A DNA stretch of 64,000 nucleotides from PFJX01 sp040751755 (GCA_040751755.1 JBFMHC010000024.1:1-64000), one strand, 5' to 3'. Positions 49,271-60,196 are shown, counted from the first letter of the stretch. Made by a program: numbers and translations. The notes: a model not told the origin generated them from the sequence alone.

Positions 49271-49288
49271 GGCGTCAGGGGGGCGGAA

Positions 49289-49582
49289 TCAGCGGGGGAA
49301 CAGGCAGTCGTAGGCGATGCCCTGGCGCGGCGCGGCCATCATCCCGGCCACCGCGTCGCGCCAGGCCAGGTAGTGCGCGGTGGCCTTGTGCGCGGCAGCG
49401 TCCTCCGCGCTGGCATAGGCCTCGTAGAGGATGAAGCGCGTGGGATCGACCGGGTCCCGCAGCACGTCGAAACGGCGGTTGCCGGCCTCGCGGATCGAGT
49501 GTTCGTGATTGGCCCGCGTCGCCTCGATGAAGGCAGGCACGGCCTCGGGCTTGACGTGGACATGGACGCAGGTGACATGCAT
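49289..49582 (-). CDS. ABM-domain quinol monooxygenase-like protein
   Basis: A 97-residue protein of the YgiN/LsrG type: MHVTCVHVHVKPEAVPAFIE, NHEHSIREAGNRRFDVLRDP, FILYEAYASAEDAAAHKATA. Members are small dimeric oxygenases or isomerases. The EAY and AHxxT elements match the family. The substrate is unknown. ATG 49582 fits the family start. Confidence 0.85.
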   Translation of the reverse strand: MHVTCVHVHVKPEAVPAFIEATRANHEHSIREAGNRRFDVLRDPVDPTRFILYEAYASAEDAAAHKATAHYLAWRDAVAGMMAAPRQGIAYDCLFPR

Positions 49583-49679
49583 GGCGATCGGCTTCGGCAA
49601 TGACGGCCAATTATGCACCCGCACATGCTGCCTGTCGGGCGTGCGCCGCGAGCGCGTGCTTAGAAGGTCTGATGGGCTG

Positions 49680-51338
49680 CTAGATGGTGAACTTGGCGAT
49701 CTGCAATCGCATCGTCTGCGCCAGGTTGTCCATCAAGGCCGCGGCGCTACTGACCTGGCTCACCGCCGCCGCGTTCGATTCGCTCATGGTGGCGATGGTC
49801 TCGATCTGCCTGGCAATGCTGTTGCTGGCGGTCGACTGTTCCTGCAGGGCGGAGGAGATCTCGCGGATGGCGCTCATGACCTCTTGAGCACCTGTGCGGA
49901 TCCGAGTGATGGACTCCCCGCCCTTGCGGGTGCTCTCGGAGATGTCGTTGAACTGCTCCACCACGCACTGCATGCCCTTGACCGCGTCTTCCGCGCTGGC
50001 CTGTATGGAGCGGATCGTCTCGGCGATTTCCGTAGTCGCCTTGCCGGTCCTCTCGGCCAGCTTGCGCACCTCGTCGGCCACCACGGCGAAGCCGCGTCCC
50101 TGTTCGCCGGCGCGGGCGGCCTCGATGGCCGCGTTCAGGGCCAGCAGATTGGTCTGGTCGGCGATGTCCCGGATGACGTTGGCGATCTGGCCGATGCTCT
50201 GCACGCGCTGTCCCAGGGACTCGATGCCCTGGGCCGTGGACTGGATGTCGCCGGTGGCCGTGGCCATGGTGGAGACCGTCTGGCCGATGATGTTCCCGCC
50301 CGTCTCGGCGATTGATTGGGAACTCCTGCTGATCTCGTCCGCGATGTTGGCATGGTCGCTGACGTGGGCGACGCTCACGGCCAGTTGTTCCGCGACGGAG
50401 GCCATGGAGCCGGTGGAGTCGTTCTGCCGCACCAGGGCGCCGGAGAGTTGTCCGACCGAGTCCGAGAGCTGGCTGGAGGCGTCCGAGACCTCCTCTGCGT
50501 GGTCGCGCATGCCCTTGAGGATGGCCCGCAATTCCTCGAACAGCGAATTGATGGCGTTGGCCGTCTCGCACAGCTCGTCCTCGCCGTGCATCTGGATGCG
50601 CATGGTCAGGTCGAGTTTTCGTTTGGCCTGCGCGAGGGAATCGTGCAGGACGTTGACGTTGTTGAAGATCTGGCGCGAGGTCACCACCGTGATGGCCGCG
50701 AGAAGCGCGATCAGGACCGCCGAGGTGAGGATGAGCACGTTACGGCTGAAGTCGAAGCTGGCCTGGTTTTCACCGAGGATGTTGCCGAAGCCGCCCTTCG
50801 CCTCCTGTTCGAGCTCGCTGGCGAACCGGTTCATCGTCTCCGTCGCTTCGCGATCCACGCCCTTGACCAGCTTGTCCACGACCTTGCCCGCCTCCGGGTT
50901 GGCCGGGTCGAATGACTTCAGGGCGGTCAGATATGCATCCAGCATCTTGCGGTGGCTGTCGAGCAGCCTGGCGGCGGTCTCTGCGTGCGGCGAGCCTGTC
51001 TCGGCCAGCGCGGCCCTGACGCGGCCGAGGCGCTGCTGAACGCTGTCCGCCTGCTCCAGGAACTGCTTCCTGTATTTCTCGAGGGAAGCGGGATCGTTGC
51101 CGCGCAGGAGGATGTTCTTCCATTCCTGCACCTGGATCTTGAAGTCCACGTGGGCGGCCTGCACCTCCAGGATCACGGAGACCTGGCGATCGAGGGTCGA
51201 GAGGTTGTCTTCCACCGCATGGTTGAGCCTGGACATCTGCAGGAGGCCGAAGCCGGCGCAGAGGAGCAACCCCGTGGTGGACAGGAGCATGATCAGGGCG
51301 AGCCGCGATTTGATGGAGATACGGGTGAGCAGTGCCAT
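49680..51338 (-). CDS. Methyl-accepting chemotaxis protein
   Basis: A 552-residue transducer. TM1 (LALIMLLSTTGLLLCAGFG), a four-helix-bundle-like periplasmic region (~35-190), TM2 (VLILTSAVLIALLAAITVV), HAMP, and a signalling hairpin with tip ADQTNLLALNAAIEAARAGE and GRGFAVVADEVRKLAERT. It has no C-terminal CheR pentapeptide. The ligand is unknown. It is divergent from the phosphoesterase gene. Confidence 0.95.
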   Translation of the reverse strand: MALLTRISIKSRLALIMLLSTTGLLLCAGFGLLQMSRLNHAVEDNLSTLDRQVSVILEVQAAHVDFKIQVQEWKNILLRGNDPASLEKYRKQFLEQADSVQQRLGRVRAALAETGSPHAETAARLLDSHRKMLDAYLTALKSFDPANPEAGKVVDKLVKGVDREATETMNRFASELEQEAKGGFGNILGENQASFDFSRNVLILTSAVLIALLAAITVVTSRQIFNNVNVLHDSLAQAKRKLDLTMRIQMHGEDELCETANAINSLFEELRAILKGMRDHAEEVSDASSQLSDSVGQLSGALVRQNDSTGSMASVAEQLAVSVAHVSDHANIADEISRSSQSIAETGGNIIGQTVSTMATATGDIQSTAQGIESLGQRVQSIGQIANVIRDIADQTNLLALNAAIEAARAGEQGRGFAVVADEVRKLAERTGKATTEIAETIRSIQASAEDAVKGMQCVVEQFNDISESTRKGGESITRIRTGAQEVMSAIREISSALQEQSTASNSIARQIETIATMSESNAAAVSQVSSAAALMDNLAQTMRLQIAKFTI

Positions 51339-51435
51339 GTCGACATCCCTGGATGTTTATGTGTTGTCTGGCCATTATTGATGCCAGGGGCAAAAAAGGA
51401 AGGGCGATGTGATGAGTGCGGGGCGATAGCGGGCC

Positions 51436-52569
51436 ATGTTTCTCCTGGTCTTCCTCCTGGTCTACGGCGCGCTGCAGGCCTATGTGATGCACAAGGCCGT
51501 CGCCGCGTTCGCCTGGCGCGGCCGCAAGGGCCGGGGCGCCTGGCTCTGGGCCGGCTTCATGACCCTGGCCCCCATCCTCTTGTGGCCGCTCGAACACTGC
51601 GACTGCCGCCTCCTCGTCGGCGCCTTCGCCGCCCTGGTGTACGGCTGGATGGGTGCGAGCTTCCTGTTCTTCTGGCTGGCCCTGGCGCTGGATGCCTGGC
51701 GCCTGCCGGCGCGCCTCTTCCGTCTCCCCGTGCCGCGGCCGCGCCCTGCCTTCCTTGGCGTGGCGGCGGCGGTGATGGCCTTGTCCGCCTATGGCGTGCA
51801 CGAGGCCCTCAATCCGCGCGTGGAGCGCATCGAGATCGTCAGCGACCAGCTACCGCCGGGTACCGGCCGCGTGCGCATCGCCCTCATCTCCGACGTGCAC
51901 CTGGGGGTGACCATGGGGCCGCGGCGCCTGCCCACCATCCTGGAGCGCATCAAGGCGCTGGACCCGGACATCCTCGTCTCCACGGGCGACATGGTGGACG
52001 GCAGCGCCCTGCACCTGGAGGGCTCGGCGGCGCGCTTCGCCGCGATCCAGCCGCGTTTCGGCAAGTACGCGGTGATGGGCAACCACGAGCAATACAGGGG
52101 CCTGGCGATGTCGCTGGCGTTCCACGAACAGGCCGGCTTTCGCGTGCTGCGCGGCGAGGCGGTGGAGGTCCTGCCGGGCCTGCTGATCGCCGGCGTGGAC
52201 GATCCGGGCCACGGTGGCCCCGGCGTCGTGGCGCGTGGCGGCGCCGACACCACCGACGACGCGGCCCTGCTGGCCCGTCTGCCCGCGGGCAAGTTCGTGC
52301 TGTTCCTCAAGCACCAGCCGGTACCGCCCACGGACGCGCTGGCGCACCTGGACCTGCAGCTCTCCGGACATACGCATGGCGGCCAGATCCAGCCCTTCTA
52401 CTGGCTCACCCGTCTACGCTATAGCCTCGGCCCCGGCCTGCACGCCTTGCCCGGTGGCGGCCGGTTGTACGTGAGCCGGGGCTCCGGCACCTGGGGGCCG
52501 CCCATGCGGGTCCTCGCGCCGGCCGAGATCACCCTCATCGAACTGGTGCCCGCACGCCGCGGCGAATGA
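51436..52569 (+). CDS. Membrane-anchored metallophosphoesterase
   Basis: A 377-residue protein with four N-terminal membrane segments (to ~125), then a calcineurin-like phosphoesterase: ALISDVHLG, VSTGDMVDGS, AVMGNHEQY, FLKHQP, LSGHTHGGQ. All metal-binding motifs are present. It resembles YkuE/YaeI-type enzymes, some of which cleave UDP-linked lipids. The cytoplasmic or periplasmic side is unclear. Confidence 0.9.
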   Translation: MFLLVFLLVYGALQAYVMHKAVAAFAWRGRKGRGAWLWAGFMTLAPILLWPLEHCDCRLLVGAFAALVYGWMGASFLFFWLALALDAWRLPARLFRLPVPRPRPAFLGVAAAVMALSAYGVHEALNPRVERIEIVSDQLPPGTGRVRIALISDVHLGVTMGPRRLPTILERIKALDPDILVSTGDMVDGSALHLEGSAARFAAIQPRFGKYAVMGNHEQYRGLAMSLAFHEQAGFRVLRGEAVEVLPGLLIAGVDDPGHGGPGVVARGGADTTDDAALLARLPAGKFVLFLKHQPVPPTDALAHLDLQLSGHTHGGQIQPFYWLTRLRYSLGPGLHALPGGGRLYVSRGSGTWGPPMRVLAPAEITLIELVPARRGE

Positions 52570-52583
52570 AGGAAACGGCGGGG

Positions 52584-52611
52584 CTTGAAATCCCGCCGAT
52601 CACCCTCAATA
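52584..52611 (+). promoter_or_regulatory. Sigma-32-type heat-shock promoter of grpE
   Basis: CTTGAAA (52584-52590) matches the sigma-32 -35 box perfectly. After 13 bases, CCTCAATA is a fair match to the -10 (CCCCATNT). It is 40 bases upstream of the grpE ATG. Confidence 0.7.
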
Positions 52612-52651
52612 CAGGTCAGGTTATTTTCGCCATTCCCCCGTCGACCCGACC

Positions 52652-53194
52652 ATGACCGAAGAAATCGCCTCCCAAGAGCTGTCCCAGAACACCGATCAAA
52701 CCGCCGCCGAGCCGGCCCAGGCGGCCGACACGACCCCGAGCCTCGAGGAGATGCTGCGCCAGGCCGAGCTCAAGGCCCAGGAGCACCACGACGCCTGGCT
52801 GCGCGCCAAGGCCGACGTCGAGAACGCCCGGCGCCGCGCCAGCGAGGAGGCGGACAAGGCACGCAAGTTCGCCCTGGAGAAGTTTTCCGGCGACCTGCTG
52901 GCGGTGAAGGACAGCCTGGAGGCCGCCCTGGCGACCGGCGACACCGCCAGCCTTGAGAGCATCAAGAGCGGCGTCGAGCTGACCCTCAAGCAGCTTGTCT
53001 CAGTGTTCGAGAAGCATGCCATCAAGGAAATCAACCCGTTGGGCGAGAGATTTGATCCGAACGCGCATCAGGCGATCGGCATGGTGGATGCGGAGGGCGA
53101 GCCCAATACCGTGGCCAGCGTGCTGCAGAAGGGCTACCTGCTCAACGAACGTGTGATCCGCCCCGCCCTGGTGATGGTGGTGAAGCCCAAATAA
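52652..53194 (+). CDS. grpE: Nucleotide exchange factor GrpE
   Basis: A 180-residue GrpE: a long N-terminal helix (PSLEEMLRQAELKAQEHHDA, ENARRRASEEADKARKFALE), then the beta domain with FDPNAHQAIGMVDAEGEPNT and LLNERVIRPALVMVVKP. It releases ADP from DnaK. It is the first gene of the grpE-dnaK-dnaJ locus; a second heat-shock promoter follows before dnaK. Confidence 0.96.
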   Translation: MTEEIASQELSQNTDQTAAEPAQAADTTPSLEEMLRQAELKAQEHHDAWLRAKADVENARRRASEEADKARKFALEKFSGDLLAVKDSLEAALATGDTASLESIKSGVELTLKQLVSVFEKHAIKEINPLGERFDPNAHQAIGMVDAEGEPNTVASVLQKGYLLNERVIRPALVMVVKPK

Positions 53195-53202
53195 GACCGG
53201 GG

Positions 53203-53230
53203 CTTGAAACACGACGCACCAATCCCATAT
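53203..53230 (+). promoter_or_regulatory. Sigma-32-type heat-shock promoter of dnaK
   Basis: CTTGAAA (53203-53209), 14 bases, CCCATAT (53224-53230): an excellent match to the sigma-32 consensus. It is 36 bases upstream of the dnaK ATG. It lets dnaK-dnaJ be expressed above grpE. Confidence 0.85.
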
Positions 53231-53266
53231 CGCAAACAAGTCAATTTTTTCTGAGGAAGACCAACC

Positions 53267-55177
<1,911 letters not shown>

Positions 55178-55188
55178 GGTTATTCCGA

Positions 55189-55255
55189 CACGGGCTTGCC
55201 CGTGCCGTGATTACTGGCCGGGTTGAAGGGGCTTGCCCCTTAACCCGGCCGTTTT
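55189..55255 (+). terminator. Two hairpins between dnaK and dnaJ
   Basis: CACGGGC-TT-GCCCGTG (55189-55204) is a perfect hairpin. A longer one follows (55216-55250: GGCCGGGTT and AAGGGG pairing with CCCCTT and AACCCGGCC) with a TTTT tail at 55252-55255. It may be a partial terminator or mRNA stabiliser that lowers dnaJ relative to dnaK, since no separate dnaJ promoter is visible. Confidence 0.7.
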
Positions 55256-55271
55256 GCTGACTGGGGAATGC

Positions 55272-56393
55272 ATGTCTAAACGGGATTACTACGAGATTCT
55301 CGGTGTCGCGAAAGGCGCCTCCGACGACGAGATCAAGAAGGCCTTCAAGAAGCTGGCCATGAAGCACCACCCCGACCGCAACCAGGGCGACAAGGCGGCG
55401 GAGGAGAAATTCAAGGAGGCCAAGGAGGCCTACGACATCCTGTCAGATGCGCAGAAGCGGGCGGCCTACGACCAGTACGGCCATGCCGGCGTGGACCCCT
55501 CCATGGGGGGCGCAGGCGGGGGCAACTACCGCGACTTCGCCGATGCCTTCTCGGACATCTTCGGCGACATCTTCGGCGGCGGTGGCGGCGGTCGCCGCTC
55601 GCACGTCTACCGCGGCGCCGACCTGCGCTACAACCTGGAGATCAGCCTGGAAGAGGCCGCGCGCGGCACCGAGACCAAGATCAAGGTGCCGGTGCTCTCC
55701 GAATGCGAGCACTGCCACGGCAGCGGCGCCAAGCCCGGCACCGACCCGGTGACCTGTCCAACCTGCGGTGGGCACGGCCAGGTGCGCATGCAGCAGGGCT
55801 TCTTCTCCATCCAGCAGACCTGCCCGCGCTGCCACGGCAGCGGCCGCGTCATTGCCGAGCCCTGCTCGCATTGCCATGGCGAGGGCCGGATCAAGAAGCA
55901 CAAGACCCTCTCGGTGCGCATCCCCGCCGGCGTCGACGAAGGCGACCGCATCCGCCTTTCCGGCGAGGGCGAGGCAGGCATCAACGGCGGCCCCCCCGGC
56001 GACCTGTACGTACAGATCCATCTCAGGGAACACGCGGTGTTCCAGCGCGACCACGACGACCTGCACTGTGAGATGCCGATCTCCTTCGCCACCGCCGCCC
56101 TGGGCGGCGAGATCGAGATCCCCACCCTGGACGGCCACGCCACCATCAAGATCCCCGCCGAGACGCAGACCGGCAAGGTCTTCCGCCTGCGCGGCAAGGG
56201 CATCAAGGGCGTCCGCAGCGATCACCATGGCGACCTCCTCGCGCACGTGGTGGTGGAGACGCCGATCAATCTCACGGAACGCCAGAAGGAACTGCTCAAG
56301 GAGTTCGAGGCCTGCTGCAGCGGCCACGAAGGCAAGCACAACCCCCGAGCCAAGAGCTTCATGGACAAGGTGAAGGAATTCTTCGCGCAGTAG
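55272..56393 (+). CDS. dnaJ: Chaperone DnaJ (Hsp40)
   Basis: A 373-residue type I J-protein. J domain MSKRDYYEILGVAKGASDDE with HPD in MKHHPDRN; Gly/Phe linker (FSDIFGDIFGGGGGG); four CxxCxGxG zinc repeats (CEHCHGSG, CPTCGGHG, CPRCHGSG, CSHCHGEG); C-terminal substrate domains. ATG 55272 is standard. Its last codons (EFFAQ and the stop) lie inside the first unit of a 100-bp tandem repeat. The J-domain and zinc motifs are complete, so the protein should be active. Confidence 0.98.
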   Translation: MSKRDYYEILGVAKGASDDEIKKAFKKLAMKHHPDRNQGDKAAEEKFKEAKEAYDILSDAQKRAAYDQYGHAGVDPSMGGAGGGNYRDFADAFSDIFGDIFGGGGGGRRSHVYRGADLRYNLEISLEEAARGTETKIKVPVLSECEHCHGSGAKPGTDPVTCPTCGGHGQVRMQQGFFSIQQTCPRCHGSGRVIAEPCSHCHGEGRIKKHKTLSVRIPAGVDEGDRIRLSGEGEAGINGGPPGDLYVQIHLREHAVFQRDHDDLHCEMPISFATAALGGEIEIPTLDGHATIKIPAETQTGKVFRLRGKGIKGVRSDHHGDLLAHVVVETPINLTERQKELLKEFEACCSGHEGKHNPRAKSFMDKVKEFFAQ

Positions 56394-56728
56394 CGAAGGA
56401 TTCCCACCTTGCGGCGCAGGCTGACCGGCATGCCGGTCAAGCGAGCGTAGCGAGCGGCCGCAGCCACACTCCCGGGAATTCTTCGCGCAGTAGCGAAGGA
56501 TNNNNNNNNNNNNNNNNNNNNNNNNNNNNNNNNNNNNNNNNNNNNNNNNNNNNNNNNNNNNNNNNNNNNNNNNNNNNNNNNNNNNNNNNNNNNNNNNNNN
56601 NATTCTTCGCGCAGTAGCGAAGGATTCCCACCTTGCGGCGCAGGCTGACCGGCATGCCGGTCAAGCGAGCGTAGCGAGCGGCCGCAGCCACACTCCCGGG
56701 AATTCTTCGCGCAGTAGCGAAGGATTCC
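56375..56728. repeat. 100-bp tandem repeat array overlapping the end of dnaJ
   Basis: Copies of the same unit start at 56375 and 56475 and, after the gap, at about 56599 and 56699, so the period is exactly 100. Each unit holds CTTCGC-GCAGTA-GCGAAG, a perfect 16-bp palindrome GACCGGCATGCCGGTC (56423-56438 in the first copy), and a GCGAGCGTAGCGAGCGG stretch. The two full visible units appear identical. The last copy runs into GCGAAGGATTCCTTCGC (56717-56733), a near-perfect palindrome. 100 is not a multiple of 3, so the array encodes no repeat protein. The copy number is hidden by the N gap. There are no CRISPR-like spacers. Confidence 0.9.
56502..56601. other. Assembly gap of 100 N
   Basis: Exactly 100 undetermined bases, a conventional placeholder for unknown length. 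It falls within the tandem array with repeat sequence on both sides, so the assembler failed to span the repeats. True distance and copy number are unknown. Confidence 0.98.
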
Positions 56729-56944
56729 TTCGCCTTGCCCTGGCCCCCCGGCTTTCGTCGGGGTGATGGGGCGGTCTGCGTTTTTCCAAACACCTTTCCA
56801 GGGCCACTCTCGCGAGTAATATGCGCAAATAAGCAGCAATACGCGGGGGGTCTCCATGTCGTCTGGTCGTCTTCCTCGACCGTCAGGTCCGCAACCGTCG
56901 CCGCGGGTGCGCGCGGCCGCTCCAGCCCGCAGGGTGTCGCAGCG

Positions 56945-57889
56945 GTGAGGCCCTGGCACGGCATCGTCCTGTGCCTGGCCCTGCTGACGGGGTGTGGCGA
57001 GGTGCCGCAACCCCCCCTGCGCGTGGGACTGAATCCCTGGGTCGGCTACGACCCCCTGGTGTTGGTGCGCGAACGTGGCCTGCTGGACGCGGATCAGGTG
57101 CGCGTGATCGAACTCGGTTCAGCCAGCGAGGGCCTGCGCGCGATGCGCAACGGCCTGCTGGACGCCGCCGCCCTCACCCTGGACGAGACCCTGCGCCTGG
57201 CGAACGAGGGCGTGGCATTGCGGATCGTGGCGATCCTGGATGTCTCGAACGGTGCCGACGCGGTACTCGCGCGGCCGGGCATTGCCACCCCGGCGCAGCT
57301 CAGGCATCGGCGCATCGCCGTGGAACGGACGGCCCTGGGGGCGCTGATGCTGGATGCGCTGTTGCGGGCGGGCGGGCTGGACACGGGGGAGGTCGACGTG
57401 GTCCACGCCGAGGTCTCGCAGATGGAACAGCTGATCGCAACCGGGCGGGTGGATGCGGTGGTGGCCTTCGAGCCGATCAAGAGCCGCCTTGTCGCGCAGG
57501 GCTACCGCTCGATCTTCGACAGCCGCGGCCTGCCGGGTGCGATCCTCGATGTGCTGGTGGTGCGTGCCGGTGTGCCCGAGGCACGCGTCGCTGCGCTCAG
57601 GGATGGCTGGGAACGCGGCCGCTACGCCCTGCTGGCGGCACCGCAGGCCTCCGCGGCGCTGCTGGCGCCGGGCGTCGGGCTGACGCCCGGGCAGTATCTC
57701 GCCACCCTCGATGGCCTCGATTTCATGACGCAGGCGGAGAGCGCGCACAGCCTGGCCGGACAGCCCGCGCCCATCGAGGCGCGCGCAGAGCCGCTGGTGC
57801 GGACACTCCTGCGTCTGGGGCTGCTCGGTGCCCGTCCCGACTGGCATGCGCTGCTCGGCAGGGGCAAGCACGACAGGGCACGACCGTGA
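56945..57889 (+). CDS. Orphan ABC-type substrate-binding lipoprotein (NMT1/SsuA-like)
   Basis: A 314-residue periplasmic binding protein. The lipoprotein signal is VRPWHGIVLCLALLTGCGE (lipobox LTGC). The fold matches nitrate/sulfonate/NMT1-like binders: LRVGLNPWVGYDPLVLVRER, then GLLDAAALTLDETLRLANEG, VERTALGALMLDALL, VDAVVAFEPIKSRL. GTG 56945 gives a standard signal peptide; the open frame extends upstream without family sequence. No permease or ATPase gene follows. Instead a histidine kinase starts at a GTGA overlap (57886-57889), so it probably delivers ligand to that kinase. A weak promoter (TTTCCA-N16-TAATAT, 56795-56822) lies upstream. Confidence 0.8.
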   Translation: MRPWHGIVLCLALLTGCGEVPQPPLRVGLNPWVGYDPLVLVRERGLLDADQVRVIELGSASEGLRAMRNGLLDAAALTLDETLRLANEGVALRIVAILDVSNGADAVLARPGIATPAQLRHRRIAVERTALGALMLDALLRAGGLDTGEVDVVHAEVSQMEQLIATGRVDAVVAFEPIKSRLVAQGYRSIFDSRGLPGAILDVLVVRAGVPEARVAALRDGWERGRYALLAAPQASAALLAPGVGLTPGQYLATLDGLDFMTQAESAHSLAGQPAPIEARAEPLVRTLLRLGLLGARPDWHALLGRGKHDRARP

Positions 57890-60168
57890 TCTGGAGGCCG
57901 CTCCTCGCCTTGCCGGCTCGCCACCTCGCGCCGTTGTTGCTGGTGCTGCTCGCCGTCGTCACCTCGGCGGTCAACCACTTCGCGCAGGTGCAACGCTTCG
58001 GCCGGGAGATCGAGGCGCAACAGCGCCAACGTCTGCTCGAACGCCTGAGCCTGGAACAGACCCGCCTGGAACAGCAGATCGGCCTCGACGACGCCGGCGA
58101 GACACGCCGCCTGATCGCCGCGCTGGGTCTTGTCGACGGCATCACGCATGCCTGGCTGATCGGGCGCGACGGCCGTGTCGATGGCGCGTTGTCGCGCCTC
58201 GACCTGGCACGCCCCGCGGCCAAGCTCCTCGCCAGGCAGCCTGCGCCCCTGCGGCAGGCCCTGCTGGATGCCCTGCCGCGCAAGGTTTCTCATATCCGCA
58301 TCGAGAGGATCGCCGGCGAAGAAGCCCTGCTGGGCCTGGTCCCCATCCACGACGAGCACCGCCTGCTGGTGCGGCTGGACCTGGCGGGGCCGCTTGCCGC
58401 GCGCCTGCACGAGGGACGCGGCGAATTGCTGCGCCAGGCGGGCATGACGCTGGCCTTCGCGGCGCTGCTCGCCCTGCTGCTGCACCTGCTCTGGTTCCGC
58501 CGCGCGCACCGTCTCACCGACACCACCGCCGCCATCGCCTCCGGTCACCTGGAGGCACGCGCGGCGCTCAGCGGGCACGATGAACTCGCGGAGATCGGTG
58601 CCGCGATCGACCACATGGCGGGCGAGCTGCAGAATCGGCATGCGCAGTTGCAGCAGCTGGCGAGCATGATCGAGCACTCCCCCGTGGTCGCCATCGCCTG
58701 GCGCAACGCCGCGGGCTGGCCGGTGACCTTCGTCAGCCACAACGTCCGGCAATGGGGCTATTCGCGCCACGATCTCCTGGACGGCAGACTGCGCTTCGCG
58801 GACCTGATCCATCCGCATGACCGCCCCTACGTGGAGTCAGAGGTGGCGCGTCACATCGGCGAAGGGCCCGACGATTACCGACTGGAGTACCGCCTGCGCC
58901 ATGCCGACGGCCATTGGATGTGGATCGACGACCGCACCTGGCTGAGCCGTGAGCGGGACGGCCGGGTGCGCGAGATCAAGGGGGTGCTGCTGGACATCAG
59001 CGAGGGCAGGAAGGCCGAGGAGGCCTTGCGCACCCAGCAGGAGTTCTTCCGGCTGATCGCGGAGAACATCGAGGACTTCATCGCCGTGCTCGACGCGGAG
59101 GGGCGCCGCCTGTACAACAGCCCCTCCTACCGGCGCTTCTTCGCCGAGGGGCGGATCGGCCATGGCAGCGACTCCTTCGCCGAGATCCACCCGGAAGACC
59201 GCGACCGCATCGTGCGCATCTTCCGCGACACGGTGCGAACCGGCCGCGGCTGTCGGGCGGAGTTCCGTTTCCTGCTCGACGACGGCTCGGTGCGCGAGAT
59301 GGAATCGAGCGGCATCGCCATCCGCGACAGGGCAGGGCAGGTGACGCGCGTCCTGGTGGTCTCGCGCGACGTCACCGAACGCAAGGCGGCGGAGCGGGCC
59401 ATCCACGAACTCAACGCCAGCCTGGAGGCGCGCGTCGCCGAGCGCACCGCCGAGCTGCAGGTCCTCAACCAGTCTCTGGAGAGCTTCGTCTACTCGGTTT
59501 CGCACGATCTGAAGACGCCGTTGCGAGGCATCGAGGGCTACAGCCGGCTGTTGCAGGCGGATTGCGCGGAACGGCTCGACGAGGAGGGGCGCCTCTTCCT
59601 CGCCAACATCCGCTCAGGCGTCGCGCGCATGAACGAGCTGATCGATGATCTGCTGGACTATTCCCGCATGGAGCGGCGCAAGCTGGACGAGGTGCCGGTA
59701 TCCCTTGCTGCCGCGGTGGGCAGGTTGCTGGAGGAACGCGCACAGGAGCTTGCGCGGCGGGGCGTGCGGATCGAATCGGCGGTACCGCCGCTGTGGGTGC
59801 GGGCCGATGCGGACGGCCTGGCCCTGGTGTTGCGCAACCTCCTGGAGAACGCCGTCAAGTTCAGCGCCCATGTGGCGCAACCGCGCATCGACATCGGTGC
59901 CAGGGAAGAGGGGGAGGAGATCGTCCTGTGGGTCGGGGACAACGGCATCGGCTTCGACATGAAGTACCACGACCGCATCTTCGAGATCTTCCAGCGCCTG
60001 CACCGCCTGGAGGACTACCCGGGCACGGGTATCGGCCTGGCGCTGGTACGCAAGGCGATGCAGCGCATGGGCGGACGTGTGTGGGCGGAGGGCGCGCCGG
60101 GGCAGGGGGCCACCTTCTACCTGTCGTTCACGCGGGGGGAGCCTGATAAGCTTGCGGCAGCGACGTAA
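57886..60168 (+). CDS. Membrane PAS-PAS histidine kinase (phytochrome-type kinase core)
   Basis: A 760-residue kinase. TM1 (LAPLLLVLLAVVTSAV), periplasmic sensor (~35-185), TM2 (LAFAALLALLLHLLWF), HAMP, PAS1 (SPVVAIAWRNAAGWPVTFVS) with PAC, PAS2 (NIEDFIAVLDAEGRRLYNS), HisKA FVYSVSHDLKTPLRGIEGYS and HATPase with ENAVKFS, GDNGIGFD and GTGIGLALVRKAMQRMGG. The kinase core resembles cyanobacterial-phytochrome types that pair with Rcp1-like receivers, and such a receiver is the next gene. GTG start, coupled to the binding-protein gene. Confidence 0.92.
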   Translation: MIWRPLLALPARHLAPLLLVLLAVVTSAVNHFAQVQRFGREIEAQQRQRLLERLSLEQTRLEQQIGLDDAGETRRLIAALGLVDGITHAWLIGRDGRVDGALSRLDLARPAAKLLARQPAPLRQALLDALPRKVSHIRIERIAGEEALLGLVPIHDEHRLLVRLDLAGPLAARLHEGRGELLRQAGMTLAFAALLALLLHLLWFRRAHRLTDTTAAIASGHLEARAALSGHDELAEIGAAIDHMAGELQNRHAQLQQLASMIEHSPVVAIAWRNAAGWPVTFVSHNVRQWGYSRHDLLDGRLRFADLIHPHDRPYVESEVARHIGEGPDDYRLEYRLRHADGHWMWIDDRTWLSRERDGRVREIKGVLLDISEGRKAEEALRTQQEFFRLIAENIEDFIAVLDAEGRRLYNSPSYRRFFAEGRIGHGSDSFAEIHPEDRDRIVRIFRDTVRTGRGCRAEFRFLLDDGSVREMESSGIAIRDRAGQVTRVLVVSRDVTERKAAERAIHELNASLEARVAERTAELQVLNQSLESFVYSVSHDLKTPLRGIEGYSRLLQADCAERLDEEGRLFLANIRSGVARMNELIDDLLDYSRMERRKLDEVPVSLAAAVGRLLEERAQELARRGVRIESAVPPLWVRADADGLALVLRNLLENAVKFSAHVAQPRIDIGAREEGEEIVLWVGDNGIGFDMKYHDRIFEIFQRLHRLEDYPGTGIGLALVRKAMQRMGGRVWAEGAPGQGATFYLSFTRGEPDKLAAAT

Positions 60169-60196
60169 ATAAGAAACACACCTAGGGAGGTGTAGC

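Noticed and set aside
56375..56728. CRISPR array, because of regular spacing next to an assembly gap.
   Set aside because: The whole 100-bp unit is repeated with no variable spacers, and no cas gene is present.
56222..57010. Long minus-strand open frames across the repeat array and gap.
   Set aside because: They read through the N run, change frame every 100 bp and resemble no protein family; artefacts of the repeats.
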